From positions 744,001 to 808,000 of the forward strand of contig JAHDVF020001349.1 in the NCBI GenBank assembly GCA_022606425.2: 64,000 bases of DNA, written 5' to 3'. The notes beneath the pieces were generated by a model. The model was given only the letters and a program-made list of their open reading frames with translations. It did no database searches and had not been told where the DNA came from. The translations under genes and the position numbers were made by a program. This DNA comes from Lepidostoma basale. Lineage: Eukaryota; Arthropoda; Insecta; Trichoptera; Lepidostomatidae. This document shows positions 30,903 to 41,469 of the stretch, in pieces (position 1 is the first letter of the stretch; each line of letters begins with the position of its first letter).

Positions 30903-31180
30903 CAATCGTAATCCTCATGATTGAGGGTCGTCTCCATCCTGTAAACTATGATGACCATGGCACACCATGCGCTCCTGTCACCCGTCAGTCTCCAGGCTGC
31001 AGCTAATGAGAATCCAGTCAGATCCCTGATTTGACCAGCGGCTTGGTGGTCGCCTTCCCTCCACTTTGCCCATGATGAACTTTTCAAGGTTGTCCTGATC
31101 TCTCCGGGCTATGTGTCCAAAGTATTTCAACACTCTCTGAGAGCACATCCGCGAGAGCCTTGCCTTGAGTCTCATAATAT
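30903..31180 (-). mobile_element. RTE-like LINE 3' fragment, antisense
   Basis: Minus strand: MRLKARLSRMCSQRVLKYFG, HIARRDQDNLEKFIMGKVEG, RRPPSRWSNQ.., C-terminal tract; same family as 24975-25290. Confidence 0.75.
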
Positions 31181-31194
31181 AATAACAGTGTTTT

Positions 31195-31615
31195 AATTAT
31201 GAAAGCGAAAATGGCCGTTCACAATGGGGTTCTGGTCCCAACCCTAATGCATGGAACTGGCAGAATAACGATGAGAGCAGAATGAATGCGGTAGAGATGA
31301 GGTCGCTAAAACGTATGTGTGGTGGTATCGCTGCGTTGGTTCGGACATATGAAGCACATGGATGGAGAAAGAATGGTTAAAAAAGTATACGTTAATGATG
31401 TAAATGGAATACAGAGTCGAGGCAGACCGAGGAAAACATGGCATTACCATTAACTTTAAAGGTTGGTCATGTTAGAAGTCAGAAGAATCGACATGCGTGT
31501 ATGACTCGCTGTATGAATGTGTAGGAAGCTAGAGAGGTGTGCCAGGATAGAGTTATGTGGCGGTCTATTCTCTCTGCCTACCCCTGCGGTGAAACGGCGT
31601 GATGGTTCATTTGTT
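31195..31615 (+). mobile_element. GTTA-tailed LINE 3' fragment
   Basis: KAKMAVHNGVLVPTLMHGT..., NAVEMRSLKRMCG, LRWFGHMKHMDGER-like, then RCMNV..ASER and CTACCCCTGCGGTGAAACGG, CGTGATGGTTCATTTGTTTG. A deletion joins SEAWN and WQ..., and the MRSLKRMCG tract runs straight into the SLRWFG part. Confidence 0.8.
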
Positions 31616-31779
31616 TGTACAATTAAAACATTTAAAAATATTGAGTGCGTAAATGCAATATTTCTTTATAGTTAAGAATGATTGAGCAATTTCTTACTGT
31701 GATTTAAAAAAAGTATCATTATAATCATTACGCATCACTCATGTATATATTAAAAAAATAAGTAATTAAAGAAACCCTT

Positions 31780-32960
31780 AATTAAAAGGGTCATTTATAA
31801 CATACTGTGACTACAGTGGATATTATTCGTTCAGACGGTTTTATTTATAATTACACAACACGTAGTGTTATTTGCAATATGAACTACACAAGGTGTCATT
31901 GGTTGACTGACAACAAGAAGTGTTATTTGAAATTTAATCTACTTCATGCAGTGTTGTTTATAACATAACATAACATACTAGACGTGTTATTTGAGGCCAC
32001 TAGGACAAGAGTGGTCTAACCAAATTTTTTTGAAAAATTGAGTTACTGGTCTTACCCACACCTATTTGTGACCTACTATAAAAGAAAAATTAATCTAACC
32101 ACCATTTCCAAGTGGAAACATAGATATCGCCATAAATACTTATTTTTCTCTGACAAAAAATCAAAATATATGGAGTCAAATGTGGTCTATTATAAGTAAC
32201 CATCAAAAAATATCCTTAAACTTTATATTTCCCAATATTTCAAAATACTATTCTAAAGACATTCACCAAACAAACAAGGTTTATCACTAAAGAAGACCCT
32301 AACCCATATAGTTAAAAAAAAAAATGGGGAAAAAACATCAAATTTTTAATCGCATTTATCTCCATTGTCTAAATTTGGGGTTAGACCACTCTTGCCCTGG
32401 CGGCCTCATTTATAACATGGCCTTACAAAAAAAATGTGTTTGGAGAAATTATTACAAATGTGAAGTTAAAAAAAAACAGTACAATGTGTCATTTGTAAGC
32501 TGAGATTGTGTTATTTGTTAAGTACTAAATGAGTGTTATAATCTGTAATGAAACCTAAATGTAGAAGGTGTCATTTATGACTTGACAACAGGAGGAATTA
32601 TTGATAAATTGATCTCACCGCATACTGTGCAATTATCAATGTTATAGAAGATGTCATTAGTTAATTGGCCTTATAACAAAGAATGTTATTTAACCCGATA
32701 CATGTAGGGCTATATGTGAAATAGGCAAATAGCGGGTGTTTGTAATCTGACAACACAAGGTGTTATTTGTAAATTGATGTCACTGAAGACGGTGTTAATA
32801 GCAATAATATAGGGATGTAGTTAATTGGCCTTAATTACATTTCTTAACTAGCTACATGCGGTGTTATTCGTGTTGTGTTTTTTCGTAACCTAAAGTGTTA
32901 CTTGTAACTTAATTAAAGGTGTGGTTTGTAACTTAACATGACTGGAGGAAATGTTGAAAA
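31780..32960. repeat. Degenerate minisatellite, GTGTTATTTGTAA units
   Basis: The motif GTGTTATTTGTAA(C/T)TTGA, or close variants (GTGTCATTTATGAC, GTGTTACTTGTAACT, GTGTCATTGGTTGAC), recurs about 18 times on one strand at irregular spacing of roughly 25-60 bases (31786, 31866, 31888, 31918, 31958, 31982, 32483, 32508, 32566, 32750, 32858, 32890, 32916 and others). The array is split by a MITE at 31992-32408. No ORF of note. Confidence 0.6.
31992..32408. mobile_element. TIR MITE inside the minisatellite, 417 bp
   Basis: Ends TGAGGCCACTAGGACAAGAG / CTCTTGCCCTGGCGGCCTCA, with the inverted match continuing through TGGTCTAACC / GGTTAGACCA, about 30 bases with three mismatches. The interior is AT-rich without ORF. 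Superfamily not determined. Confidence 0.75.
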
Positions 32961-33084
32961 TTTACTTAATAATAGCGATAACATGTTTTACTCTGATGTA
33001 ATTGGTTTAAGATAAAAGAAAGTTAGTAAGTAAAAAGAAAAACTATAGATTAAATCATGTATATTATTAAAGTCCAAATTACAA

Positions 33085-33470
33085 GAACGATGTACGACAA
33101 AATCTCAAATGCTGATATTAGGAAGGAATGTAGAGCGAAAGAAGGTATTATGACCAAAATTATGAAAGGATCGCTGCGTTGGTTCGGACATGGAGCGCAT
33201 GGGTGAAGAAAGAATGGTTAAAAAAAGTATACGTTAACGATGTAAATGGAGGAAGGAGTCGAGGTAGACCGAGGAAAATGTGGCATGACCAAATTAATCA
33301 AATATTAAAGGTTGGTCATGTCAGAAGCCGGAAGAATCGACGTGTGTGTATGACTCGATGTATGAATGTGGAAGAAGCTAGAGAGGTATGTCAGGATAAA
33401 ATAGTGTGGCGGTCCATTCTCTCTGCCTACCCCTGTGGGGAAATAGCGTGATGGTTTGTTGTTGTTGAAG
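33085..33470 (+). mobile_element. GTTA-tailed LINE 3' fragment
   Basis: YDKISNADIRKECRAKEGIM, TKIMKGSLRWFGHGAHG (frameshift), then EERMVKKVYVNDVNG..., SRGRPRKMWHDQINQILKVG and RCMNVEEAREVCQDKIVWRS, ending ILSAYPCGE and CTACCCCTGTGGGGAAATAG, CGTGATGGTTTGTTGTTGTT. The tail is (GTT)n, not GTTA. Confidence 0.85.
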
Positions 33471-33474
33471 AATA

Positions 33475-33780
33475 CTTAGACAGAGTAATGCTGCTTGACT
33501 ATATCAGGAACAGCCACATCCGCAGTTTCAGAGGCTAATCTCAGATAAACTGGAAGAGAACTGTCTGAGATGGTACGTCCAAGTCATGCGGTCCAGTCAA
33601 CCATATTACATGGAGGGTGATGGAGACGAACTAGCGACCCAGAGAACGTGGTAGGCCCAAGTTGACGTGGATGGAACTTATCCATAGGAGGTCACCAAGG
33701 ACAGACAGTCCTGGAAACATCATACGAGAAGAGTAAATGGGACATGTGCTTGGAAGAAGAAGAAGAATATTGAAGTCCAA
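33475..33780 (+). mobile_element. LINE 3' fragment with GAA tail
   Basis: It reads DYIRNSHIRSFRG, RVMETN.RPRERG and RGWN-like sequence with stops, then GAAGAAGAAGAAGAA. This is the C-terminal R-W-Y-G-H-V...GRPKLRWMD type tract, decayed. Confidence 0.5.
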
Positions 33781-34680
33781 ATTATAAATATATGTAACTC
33801 TTGTGTATGAAGATATGTAAGTACTAATTGCTTACATATCTTTTAATATTTTTTTTTACAATTATTATCTTAAAAAATAATGAATTCCTACAAAGGTGTT
33901 GCCATTAATGTTAAGAACTGTAAATGTAACAAAAAATATGTAATATAATTTTTAGATATCTTGATATTTTTACTATATGCACTGATATGAAGGATTTGTA
34001 AAAAAATACACGATAAATAAAATTTTAGATATTATAAAATTATTCACTTGTTAATCTTAAACTGATTTGTCAATCCATTTTTTACGTGGTTTATTAATAT
34101 TACCTTGCTGATATAATAACTTTGGTGAACTAGTCAGGTCAACATTTTGAATGTAGAATTGGTTCATTCGATGGAGCAATACATTGGTATAAATAAATTA
34201 TTCTCGCCCTTTGTAAAATATATAATGGCAATCTAGAAATAAAATTAGGTACTTAAAGATGTTTGGTGTTTGAAAAAAGAGGCCTTGGAAATATTGCATT
34301 GAGGTGCTTATAACGTAGTTTAAAAAAAAATTATATAACAAAAAACATGAATTGGATTTAAAATTATTACTAGCATTTTTATTTATTTTTTAAATTTAAA
34401 TATATTATAGAAAGAAGTTCATTCTAGCTAATAAAAAAAAATAAAAGATTTTTTTTTGTTATTCAACTTACTTAAGATTATTCAACTTGTTTAAAATTGT
34501 ATATGTCAAAATTGTCAGCCTCTAAAACAGTAAACAACACATCTCTATCTATGTGGACAAAATAAAATCATAGAAATACCATAAACAAAACACGGATAGT
34601 ACCTAACCACAAATGTGATGGAATATATCTTTAATATTTAAAAATAGTTTTTTATTGTATCTTAACTTCATACTTACTTT
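33781..34680. other. AT-rich intergenic stretch
   Basis: Very AT-rich, with poly-A and poly-T runs. No ORF, TIR or repeat match noticed. Confidence 0.5.
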
Positions 34681-34684
34681 TTTA

Positions 34685-34965
34685 AATGATGATGGGCTGA
34701 ACACGTCACCAGATTGGATCAAGTCGCCCGTATAATAGATAAGATTGAGATGATTTGCCATATCATGCACCAAGAAGATGTCAATATTAAAGTCTGCACT
34801 TCAAATCCCATCAGTCAATAGCGGTAGAGGTTGGCCTTTGGCGACATGGGGATCATCTATCGAGGCCACTCTCAAATTCGGACTCGCTCAACAAGACAGT
34901 CCTGGAGAAATCATGTCAGGACCGACCCTACTTAAAGTGGGAAATGGCAATATGTATGTTCCTAT
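34685..34965 (+). mobile_element. Possible LINE tail fragment
   Basis: It starts ADDGWAEHVTRLDQVARIID-like (R-W-A-x-H-V-x-R-L-D), then unmatched sequence with an open frame at 34778-34993. Weak evidence. Confidence 0.3.
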
Positions 34966-35399
34966 TTATTATTACTGTTTATTTGCAATTTAACCTAATC
35001 TAATGCAACGTTACCCAATGCCGTCTTGAAAGTATTTGCCAGGCCCTAAGCAACATAAACAACTATTGCAACATGGAGATTTATGGGGCCCGTATGTACC
35101 GCCATAACAGCACTGGAATCTGTAATATTACTGTGTGTCTCATGCCGTGATCTCATATTAAATGTAAAATACGTATTATTATTCCTTATATATGTGTTAC
35201 AAACATTTTAATATTAATAATTTAATTTGTGTTTCTGCAGTGCTGGTATATCAAATTGGCTGCCTAACCTCTCTACACTGATTCTACATAACATTTTCTT
35301 GTAGAATCATGACAATGTTCCCCATTTGTGAAGTACCAACTATATTTATCAAATAGCATTGTTAAAAATGTTTATTACAAAAGTGCCAAGTGGTGATTG

Positions 35400-35790
35400 C
35401 GACAAAAGACACAAAGCGGAGAAAATGAGCAAAAACTGATTTTTGTTCCATATGTCATGAAAATAATATAGACCTAAAACTGAGAATACTCCTCATCAAG
35501 ACCTATGTATGGAGTATCTTGATGTACGGCTGCGAAACATGGTGCCTATCCGAAAGAGATAAACGGAGACCATGTAATACGACAAGAAGGCCTCTTGCAT
35601 GCCATAATGGAGGGTATGACCGAGGGGACAAACTCTAGGGGACGCCCACGCCGAGAGCACCCGGAGGACCTGTTGGTGGACGTGCGCTGCTCATCATATG
35701 CAGATTTCTAAAGAGCCGCACAAGACAGGGAAGAATGGAAGAGAAGGATAGAGGAAATTGCTGCAAACCAATCTCAGGATTGAAACTTTA
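35400..35790 (+). mobile_element. RT-LINE C-terminal fragment
   Basis: It reads KLRILLIKTYVWSILMYGCE, TWCLSERDKR, then after a break LLHAIMEGMTEGTNSRGRPR, REHPEDLLVDVRCSS and RAAQDREEWKRRIEEIAANQ. This is the post-thumb and C-terminal tract, as in 39218-40752 (VWSVLLYGCETWTL...RRGPGRRQMSWL...RAAQDRDRF). Confidence 0.75.
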
Positions 35791-36149
35791 GTAGTATGTC
35801 ATGTACCACGGGTGGCATCTTTAGGGTGATTTTTTGTACACTTGGCACCTTTTTGTCCAGCCTTCAATTGTTTCGAAAGTCACGATTTAAAAAAAAATTT
35901 CCTTGTGTTAGCTGTCAGATCAGATGGGCCCCACGTTTAAATCAACATTACGGGCTGGTGATCGGTGATTTCGAGACGGCATTTAGCTTACCCTTTTTCA
36001 AAGTCCTGATGTAATCTTTCCGTTGTATTTACAGCTTCTAGAATAAGACGAAAGAGTGCCTGTTAGGCTATGGGCTATTTATAAGCCATTCGCTGACGTA
36101 TTGTTGAATAAATATATTTTGAAAAATAACTTGTTTCTTTTATTTTTGA

Positions 36150-36245
36150 TAAACTTCTTCTTCTTCCGGTGCCGTGTCAGGTCCCCCCAACATTGGCGAT
36201 CGCAGCAAAGGCATATCTGTCCTGTGCCACTTCGATAACTCGAGC
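36150..36245 (-). mobile_element. GAA-tailed LINE 3' end, antisense
   Basis: CTTCTTCTTCTTCCGGTGCC, GTCAGGTCCCCCCAACATTG and GCGATC are the reverse complement of the end of the element at 39218-40752 and 11157-11278. About 85 bases. Confidence 0.7.
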
Positions 36246-36970
36246 AATTACCAACCAATTTTCAACTTTTTTTGTTTGTTTTATTCATCGTTGCAATGGC
36301 TATTGTTAAGCGTTTGATTTTAATTTTTTTTTTAGATATCAGTCGCTATTTTGTGAAAAATTAAAATAAAAAAAGTCGGCTACTCTTAACGATAACTAAT
36401 AATACAGATTATAATGGATTTATTTTTTCAGACAACCCCTTTTTGAGAAATCAATGCGACCGTGAATTCTTAAAACTCTACAGCAACGCTTATAACTTTG
36501 TTACTATTAAATATTTTTCAGTAAAAATTAACATGAACTATACTGAATGTACACTTAATAAAATTTAAAAAAACGCGATCCCGATATTATTAATTATTCC
36601 GGTAAAAAAAATTCACAAAAATCACTTATTACTTCGGCCGTCACAGTGGCTATCCCTCTTAAGGGAAATAAAGTGTTGTAATACCAAGTGTAACTATATT
36701 TATTCAAGTTTCAATAGATTTACACCTGCATCATTGGAAGAACGATATAAACATCAAATTAATTCATTAACATTAATGAATATATTTGATAAGGGCTTAG
36801 CAAGGCGAAACATGTCATTCCCATAAAATATTATATAATAAAACTTCTAAAATTCTAATAATTTTTTTATTAAATTATAGCTGAAATGTTTGATTTGGAA
36901 ACTTTATTTTTACTCTCCTGTAAAACTATTTCCGATTGAATTATTTTATTTGGATTTTTCATCATTGTAA
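36246..36970. other. AT-rich intergenic stretch with a foldback arm
   Basis: AT-rich; no gene. At 36775-36850 one arm of the foldback family is present (GGCGAAACATGTCATTCCCA, TAAAATATTATATAATAAAA). Confidence 0.5.
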
Positions 36971-36974
36971 AAAA

Positions 36975-37470
36975 AACTAACTAACCATCGCGCCGTCTCC
37001 CGAAGGGGTAGGTAGAAAGAATGGACTACCACACTTTTCTTTCCTGACATATTTCTCTCGCTTCCTCAACATTCATACATCGTGTCATGCACGCGCGTCG
37101 ATTTCTCCGACTCCTCACGTGGCCGACATTCAATATTTGATTTATTTGATCGTGCCACGTTTTCCTCGGTCTTCCTCTATTTCTGGTTCCATTTACATCA
37201 TTAACATATAATTTTTTTACCATTCTTTCCATATGTCCAAACCATCTTAATGATCCTTTCATTACTTTGTTCGTGACACCATCATTCGCACCGCACTCAC
37301 TTCTTATATTTTCATGCGACACTCTATCATACACAGAGTATCCACACATTCGTCTAAGAGATCTCATTTCTACTGCATTTATCCTACGTTCATCCTTCTT
37401 TTGCCAGTTCCATGCTTGGCTTCCATACATAAGGGTCGGTAGAAGAACACCATTGTGCACTGCCATTCTG
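36975..37470 (-). mobile_element. GTTA-tailed LINE 3' fragment, antisense
   Basis: The minus-strand frame 37026-37466 (146 aa) is open: MAVHNGVLLPTLMYGSQAWN, WQKKDERRINAVEMRSLRRM, CGYSVYDRVSHENIRSECGA, LRWFGHME, GRPRKTWHDQINQILNVGHV, RCMNVEEAREICQERKVW. Then CTACCCCTTCGGGAGACGGC, GCGATGGTTAGTTAGTTTT. It begins in the thumb region, so it is a 5'-truncated insertion with little decay. Confidence 0.88.
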
Positions 37471-37474
37471 TTTT

Positions 37475-37945
37475 AATCCCAATAATGAAGATGTAAAACT
37501 TTGAAACCATTTACTATCTACTAGTCTAAAGATCATCAGTTTCTAAGTCTCGTCTTCTGGGTTCCCCGAGGGCTCAGGATGCGAGAGAAAAAAATAATGA
37601 AACAAAAATATTTGAACATTTTTATTAACATATTACAAAAAAAAAACACAAGAAATTATACAATATAACAATATGTAAGACCATAACATTGATATCTTTG
37701 ATACTCTGTGGAAATATTATTAAACCAGCCCTGACAGGTAAAACTTTATACTGCAAATTGACCATGACCAGTGTTCTTCAGAATAAACCTTTTTACAATT
37801 AATATAAGTGATCACAAAACATTTAGATGTAGTTGAAGTAATTGATAAATATGATTCTCAAAGTGATTCAGATGGAGCAAATAGAATTGTATATAAAAGT
37901 CTCAATTTGGCATAGCAACCATACGTAGAGACTAATGTGATGCAT
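37475..37945. other. AT-rich stretch, unassigned
   Basis: AT-rich, with a short GC-richer block at 37540-37585 (CTCGTCTTCTGGGTTCCCCG). On the minus strand this could be the tail of a coding exon (SHPEPSGNPEDET then stop) followed by AT-rich 3' UTR, but there is no confirming splice partner. Not called as a gene. Confidence 0.3.
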
Positions 37946-37953
37946 CCTGTTAC

Positions 37954-38195
37954 CAGTGGCGGTACTCCCATAGAAGCCTAGAAGCCCGGCTTGGGTAAGA
38001 AATGTTGAATCAAAACCTCTTCTGGCTCACAGAGGTTCAGCTCTTGTGGTTATTCCTCTTACGTCTGATGGGAATATTGTTGGAAGATGATTTGGTGGGT
38101 TGTTCGTTATGCGGGGGAATGATTACTTAGATTTGGGGGTTTAAAATTTCTTACGCAAGCCGGGCTTCTGGGCTTCCATGGGAGTACCGCCACTG
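37954..38195. mobile_element. hAT-type MITE, 242 bp, with perfect 8-bp TSD
   Basis: The target duplication CCTGTTAC is exact at 37946-37953 and 38196-38203. TIRs of about 48 bases with few mismatches begin CAGTGGCGGTACTCCCATAG and end CCATGGGAGTACCGCCACTG. CAGTGGCG ends and an 8-bp TSD are diagnostic of hAT elements (family knowledge). No transposase. Confidence 0.92.
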
Positions 38196-38462
38196 CCTGT
38201 TACATCATACAGAATATAACCTGTCCAGTACAAATAATTTAACTGTAAATATTCCGTGATGTCAGCACTCTTCTGTTGCTTGTCAACTTTTTAAAGTCAA
38301 ATTAACAATAAAAATAAAAGTTTGATTAAGAAAAGGAATATTTTGTACTTCTCATTTATCTTGACATAATGCCAATTGTGTTTAATAAATTAAGAGTTGT
38401 ATCATCCGAGAACATTAGTATTTTTACCTTTTTTGACTCTATTTAGTAAAATTGACCAAAAT

Positions 38463-38738
38463 TGAAAAGGAAGGACCGGCCCCCGCCCCCGCCACGAGAA
38501 ACCAAGAGCCTCGGAGGAGTGATGTCGCCGCCTTCCATTACGCAAAGAGAGGATAGACTGCCGCCCCCGTCAGAATGAGAGAGCCGTGGCTGGTTCACTT
38601 CCCGCCCTTAGCGCAAGCTCGCCCTCTTGGCTGGAGCCGCGCTCGGTGAACACCGTTTTAGTTAATATTTCTTAGACTAATTAGTTTATAATTAGGTGGC
38701 CACCATAAGGATAATTATGTCTAGGGTAAGTTCTTTAT
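38463..38738 (+). promoter_or_regulatory. GC-rich leader with possible first coding exon
   Basis: A GC-rich block (38463-38650) in AT-rich DNA is followed at about 38718 by ATGTCTAGG|GTAAGT, a start codon nine bases before a consensus splice donor. It may be a promoter plus first exon of a small gene or of a mobile element; see the candidate exon at 39080. Confidence 0.35.
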
Positions 38739-38781
38739 TTTTAATAAATTTATATTTGTTTAAAATTGACAAACCACGCTT

Positions 38782-39051
38782 TTATTTGCGCATTTCGGCT
38801 TGTCTAACTTCCCCGACTGACGGCATCGCTGGACCTGCCTTCTGGTGAGCTATTCTCACGAGGACCATGGAGCCCCAGCAGCGCGGGAGGACTCGGCGAG
38901 GATCCGGAAGGTAGGTCAGGTACACGGCGATGAAAGAGGCCGGAATGTCCATAGGACATCCTTTGATCGACACCCCGATCTTCGGTGACCGTTGACGCTT
39001 TTTTCCCTCGTTTTCTCTGCCTGTTCTTGTTTGGGAGGAGGGATGACTCAT
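38782..39051 (-). CDS. Hypothetical ORF, 89 aa
   Basis: The minus-strand frame MSHPSSQTRTGRENEGKKRQ, RSPKIGVSIKGCPMDIPASF, IAVYLTYLPDPRRVLPRCWG, ending VGEVRQAEMRK. The stop is followed by AATAAAAGC, a usable polyadenylation signal. A basic N-terminal half, no recognised domain. It lies in the putative intron between 38738 and 39080 and could be an unrelated repeat fragment. GC-richer than the surroundings. Confidence 0.3.
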   Translation of the reverse strand: MSHPSSQTRTGRENEGKKRQRSPKIGVSIKGCPMDIPASFIAVYLTYLPDPRRVLPRCWGSMVLVRIAHQKAGPAMPSVGEVRQAEMRK

Positions 39052-39079
39052 TTAATAATCAAAAAATTTTTTTTTTCAG

Positions 39080-39157
39080 AAATTAAGTCTTACTGATGAA
39101 GTTTCGGCAGCTACTGGCATTTCCAGAGCAATAAGAATATTAGTGCCTAATAAGTAA
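39080..39157 (+). CDS. Candidate second exon, HTH-like peptide
   Basis: After a strong T-tract and CAG acceptor, the sequence reads KLSLTDEVSAATGISRAIRI, LVPNK, stop. Joined in phase 0 to the preceding ATGTCTAGG it would give a peptide of about 28 residues. The A-A-T-G-I-S-R segment resembles the recognition turn of a helix-turn-helix. It looks like the beginning of a longer DNA-binding protein cut short by a stop. Speculative. Confidence 0.3.
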   Translation, partial: KLSLTDEVSAATGISRAIRILVPNK

Positions 39158-39217
39158 TAATTCTTTTGAATCATATTGAAGTACTTGCTGGAGTTAAACT
39201 ATTTTAAGTGCCTAAGT

Positions 39218-40752
39218 CTCTACCAATTTGTACGGACCTAAAATAATAAAATCGGAAGTTCTTCACGCAATACAGACCTCAGACAATCGTAAAGCTTGCG
39301 GCCCAGACGACAGTTCATTGACAATGACAATATTGACTACCTATTGAGACTTTTTAATGCAATATATGACACCGGGAACATACCCCATGACTGGCTGAGG
39401 TGACGTCCACCTTTGTGACGTTATCTAAAAAACAACACCCTAAAATATGTGGAGACTACAGATTGATTAGTCTCATGAGTCACGTCCTGAAACTATTTAT
39501 TAAAATAATACATGCCAGAATACGTAGTAAATGTGAGCAAGACTTCGACGATACTCAGTTTGGTTTCAGGAACGCGTTTGGAACACGCGGAGCACTATTA
39601 GCTATCAACGTACTGCTACAAAAGTGCCGGGACCAAAGAAAAGAGGTAGTCGCATGCTTTATTGACTACGAAAAAGCATTTGACAGGGTAAAACATAGTG
39701 ACCTAATAAAAATGCTTGTCAAGTGCAATATTGATACCAAAGATTTAAATTTTATTAAAAACCTGTACTGGTTCCAAACAGCCGAAATAAGACACGGATA
39801 CGAGAAGTCTAACGCAATTACCATCCAGCGAGGTGTGAGACAGGGTTGTATCCTTTCTCCATTGTTATTTAATCTCTACTCCGACTATGTTTTTAAACGA
39901 GCCCTCATCAACACCGAGAAAGGACTGAAAATTAATGGCGTTGTAATAAACAATATAAGATATGCCGACGACACTGTTTTATTGGTTGAAAGTGTCAGCG
40001 ATCTTCAGGACCTCCTTAATCTTGTTGACGAGTCCGGTGAAAGATTGGGGCTAACAATAAATGTCAGCAAAACCAAATGGATGACATTCGGACGGCTTGA
40101 CTACAGTGGATCAGTATTGCATTTGAACGGCCGTAACGTTGAAAGGGTGGAAAAATTTAAATACCTCGGCAGCATACTAACACAATCTCTTGACCCAGAT
40201 GTAGAGATAAAATGCAGAATTGAGGCAGCAAGAGCTACGTTTAATAAAATGAAATCACTCTTCTGCAATGATAACGTAAACTTGAAACTCCGCCAGAGAA
40301 TGATCAAATGCTATGTGTGGTCTGTTTTATTGTACGGGTGTGAAACTTGGACCCTGAAAGTTAACTCAATGAACAGACTGGAAGCATTTGAAATGTGGCT
40401 CCATCGCCGAATGCTCAGAATTCCCTGGACAGACATGGTTACCAATACCGAAGTCCTGAGGCGAGCTAGAGTTGACAGGGAATTGTTATCAACTATCAAG
40501 GTTTGAAAGATCTCATATCTGGGTGAAATACTGCGTGGGGAAAAGTACCACCTTCTCCAACTGATATCGGAGGGAAAAATTGAGGGACGCCGAGGGCCCG
40601 GAAGGAGACAAATGTCCTGGCTGCGAAACGTGAGGGAGTGGACCGGCATCCGAAGTGTTGAGGAGCTGTTCCGAGCGGCGCAGGACAGGGACAGGTTCCC
40701 CGAGGTGATGGCCAACGTTGGGGGGACCCGACAGGGCACTTGAAGAAGAAGA
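39218..40752 (+). mobile_element. 5'-truncated RT element (GAA tail) with 12-bp TSD
   Basis: Flanked by AAGTGCCTAAGT at 39206-39217 and 40753-40764, an exact 12-bp duplication. It starts inside the RT N-terminus (EVLHAIQTSDNRKACGPDD) and ends ACGTTGGGGGGACCCGACAG, GGCACTTGAAGAAGAAGAA. It lacks the endonuclease. Short tails of the same family are at 11157-11278, 36150-36245 and, antisense, 1234-1432. Confidence 0.92.
39400..40506 (+). pseudogene. Reverse transcriptase ORF, RTE-like non-LTR element
   Basis: 368-residue open frame. RT motifs in order: YRLISLMSHVLKLFIKIIHA, FGFRNAFGTRGALLAI, CFIDYEKAFDRVKH (motif A, Asp), GVRQGCILSPLLFNLY (motif B), IRYADDTVLLVES (motif C, YADD), WMTFG and KFKYLGSILTQS (motifs D/E), then YGCETWTLKVNSMNRLEAFE. 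The frame closes at a TGA at 40504; the same frame continues past it with KISYLGEILRGEKYHLLQLI, GRRGPGRRQMSWLRNV and RAAQDRDRFPEVMANVGGTR to the real end near 40740. Upstream, frame breaks at about 39330-39400 separate the RT start. The catalytic centre is intact but the gene is not. Clade is given as RTE-like by general motif pattern only. Confidence 0.85.
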
Positions 40753-40784
40753 AAGTGCCTAAGTAACTACAATTTATTAATATA

Positions 40785-41160
40785 ACGGTGGTAACGTGAA
40801 AAATAAACTTTTAATGAAAGGAAATGCAAAAGTCTGGATCGTCCAGTGGTCATCAAGTGGATCTTAGAAAATAGCTTCATTATGTGTTATAACTTTTTTA
40901 TGTGTTATATTTTGTTTTTTATTTTACTTTTTATTTTATATAATTGAATTTTATTTTAGATTTAGTTTGTAAATGATTTAGTCTTTAAGTGTGTGCGGTT
41001 GATGCCTACTGGTGGCGATGAGGTCCGCAACCCATCACACCGCATCTCCCGCAGGGGCGAACAGAGAAGGGTGGAATGCCGCATCGGTAAGTGTGGCAGT
41101 CCATTCTTTCTGCCTACCCCTTCGGGGAGACGGCGTGATGGTTAGTTAGTTAGTTAGTTT
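40785..41160 (+). mobile_element. Non-autonomous composite with LINE-tail hairpin, copy 2
   Basis: Same organisation as 7624-7974: ACGGTGGTAACGTGAAAAAT, then AGTCTGGATCGTCCAGTGGT, GATGCCTACTGGTGGCGATG, then an inverted LINE 3' end (41028-41083: AACCCATCACACCGCATCTC) facing a direct one (41092-41147: GGCAGTCCATTCTTTCTGCC, GGGGAGACGGCGTGATGG) and (GTTA)n. It starts 20 bases after the TSD of the RT element at 39218-40752. Confidence 0.7.
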
Positions 41161-41469
41161 AAAAAATAATGGGAAAGAAACACTATCTCGTCACCAAAAA
41201 GGAAAAGAAACTGGTCGAGTCGATATACTCCCGATTCTTTTGACGAATGTATAATAAGATGTGTTTATGATTTATATCTGAAAGAATTTTGTTTACCAAC
41301 AAGCCAAAGTTTATTGCCCGCTCTACAGAAATCTGGCAACGCTGGCAAAATGGTTCTGAGGCAACGCTGAGAAGAATAGGATTCAAATGGTGCAAGACAC
41401 AGGACAATTTGAAAGTTTTACGTGAGAAGCCAGATATCATTTTTAAACGGAGATCATATTTGAGAGTGA

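Noticed and set aside
31780..32960. CRISPR-like array
   Set aside because: The repeats are degenerate and irregularly spaced, in an insect genome; there are no spacers of uniform size.
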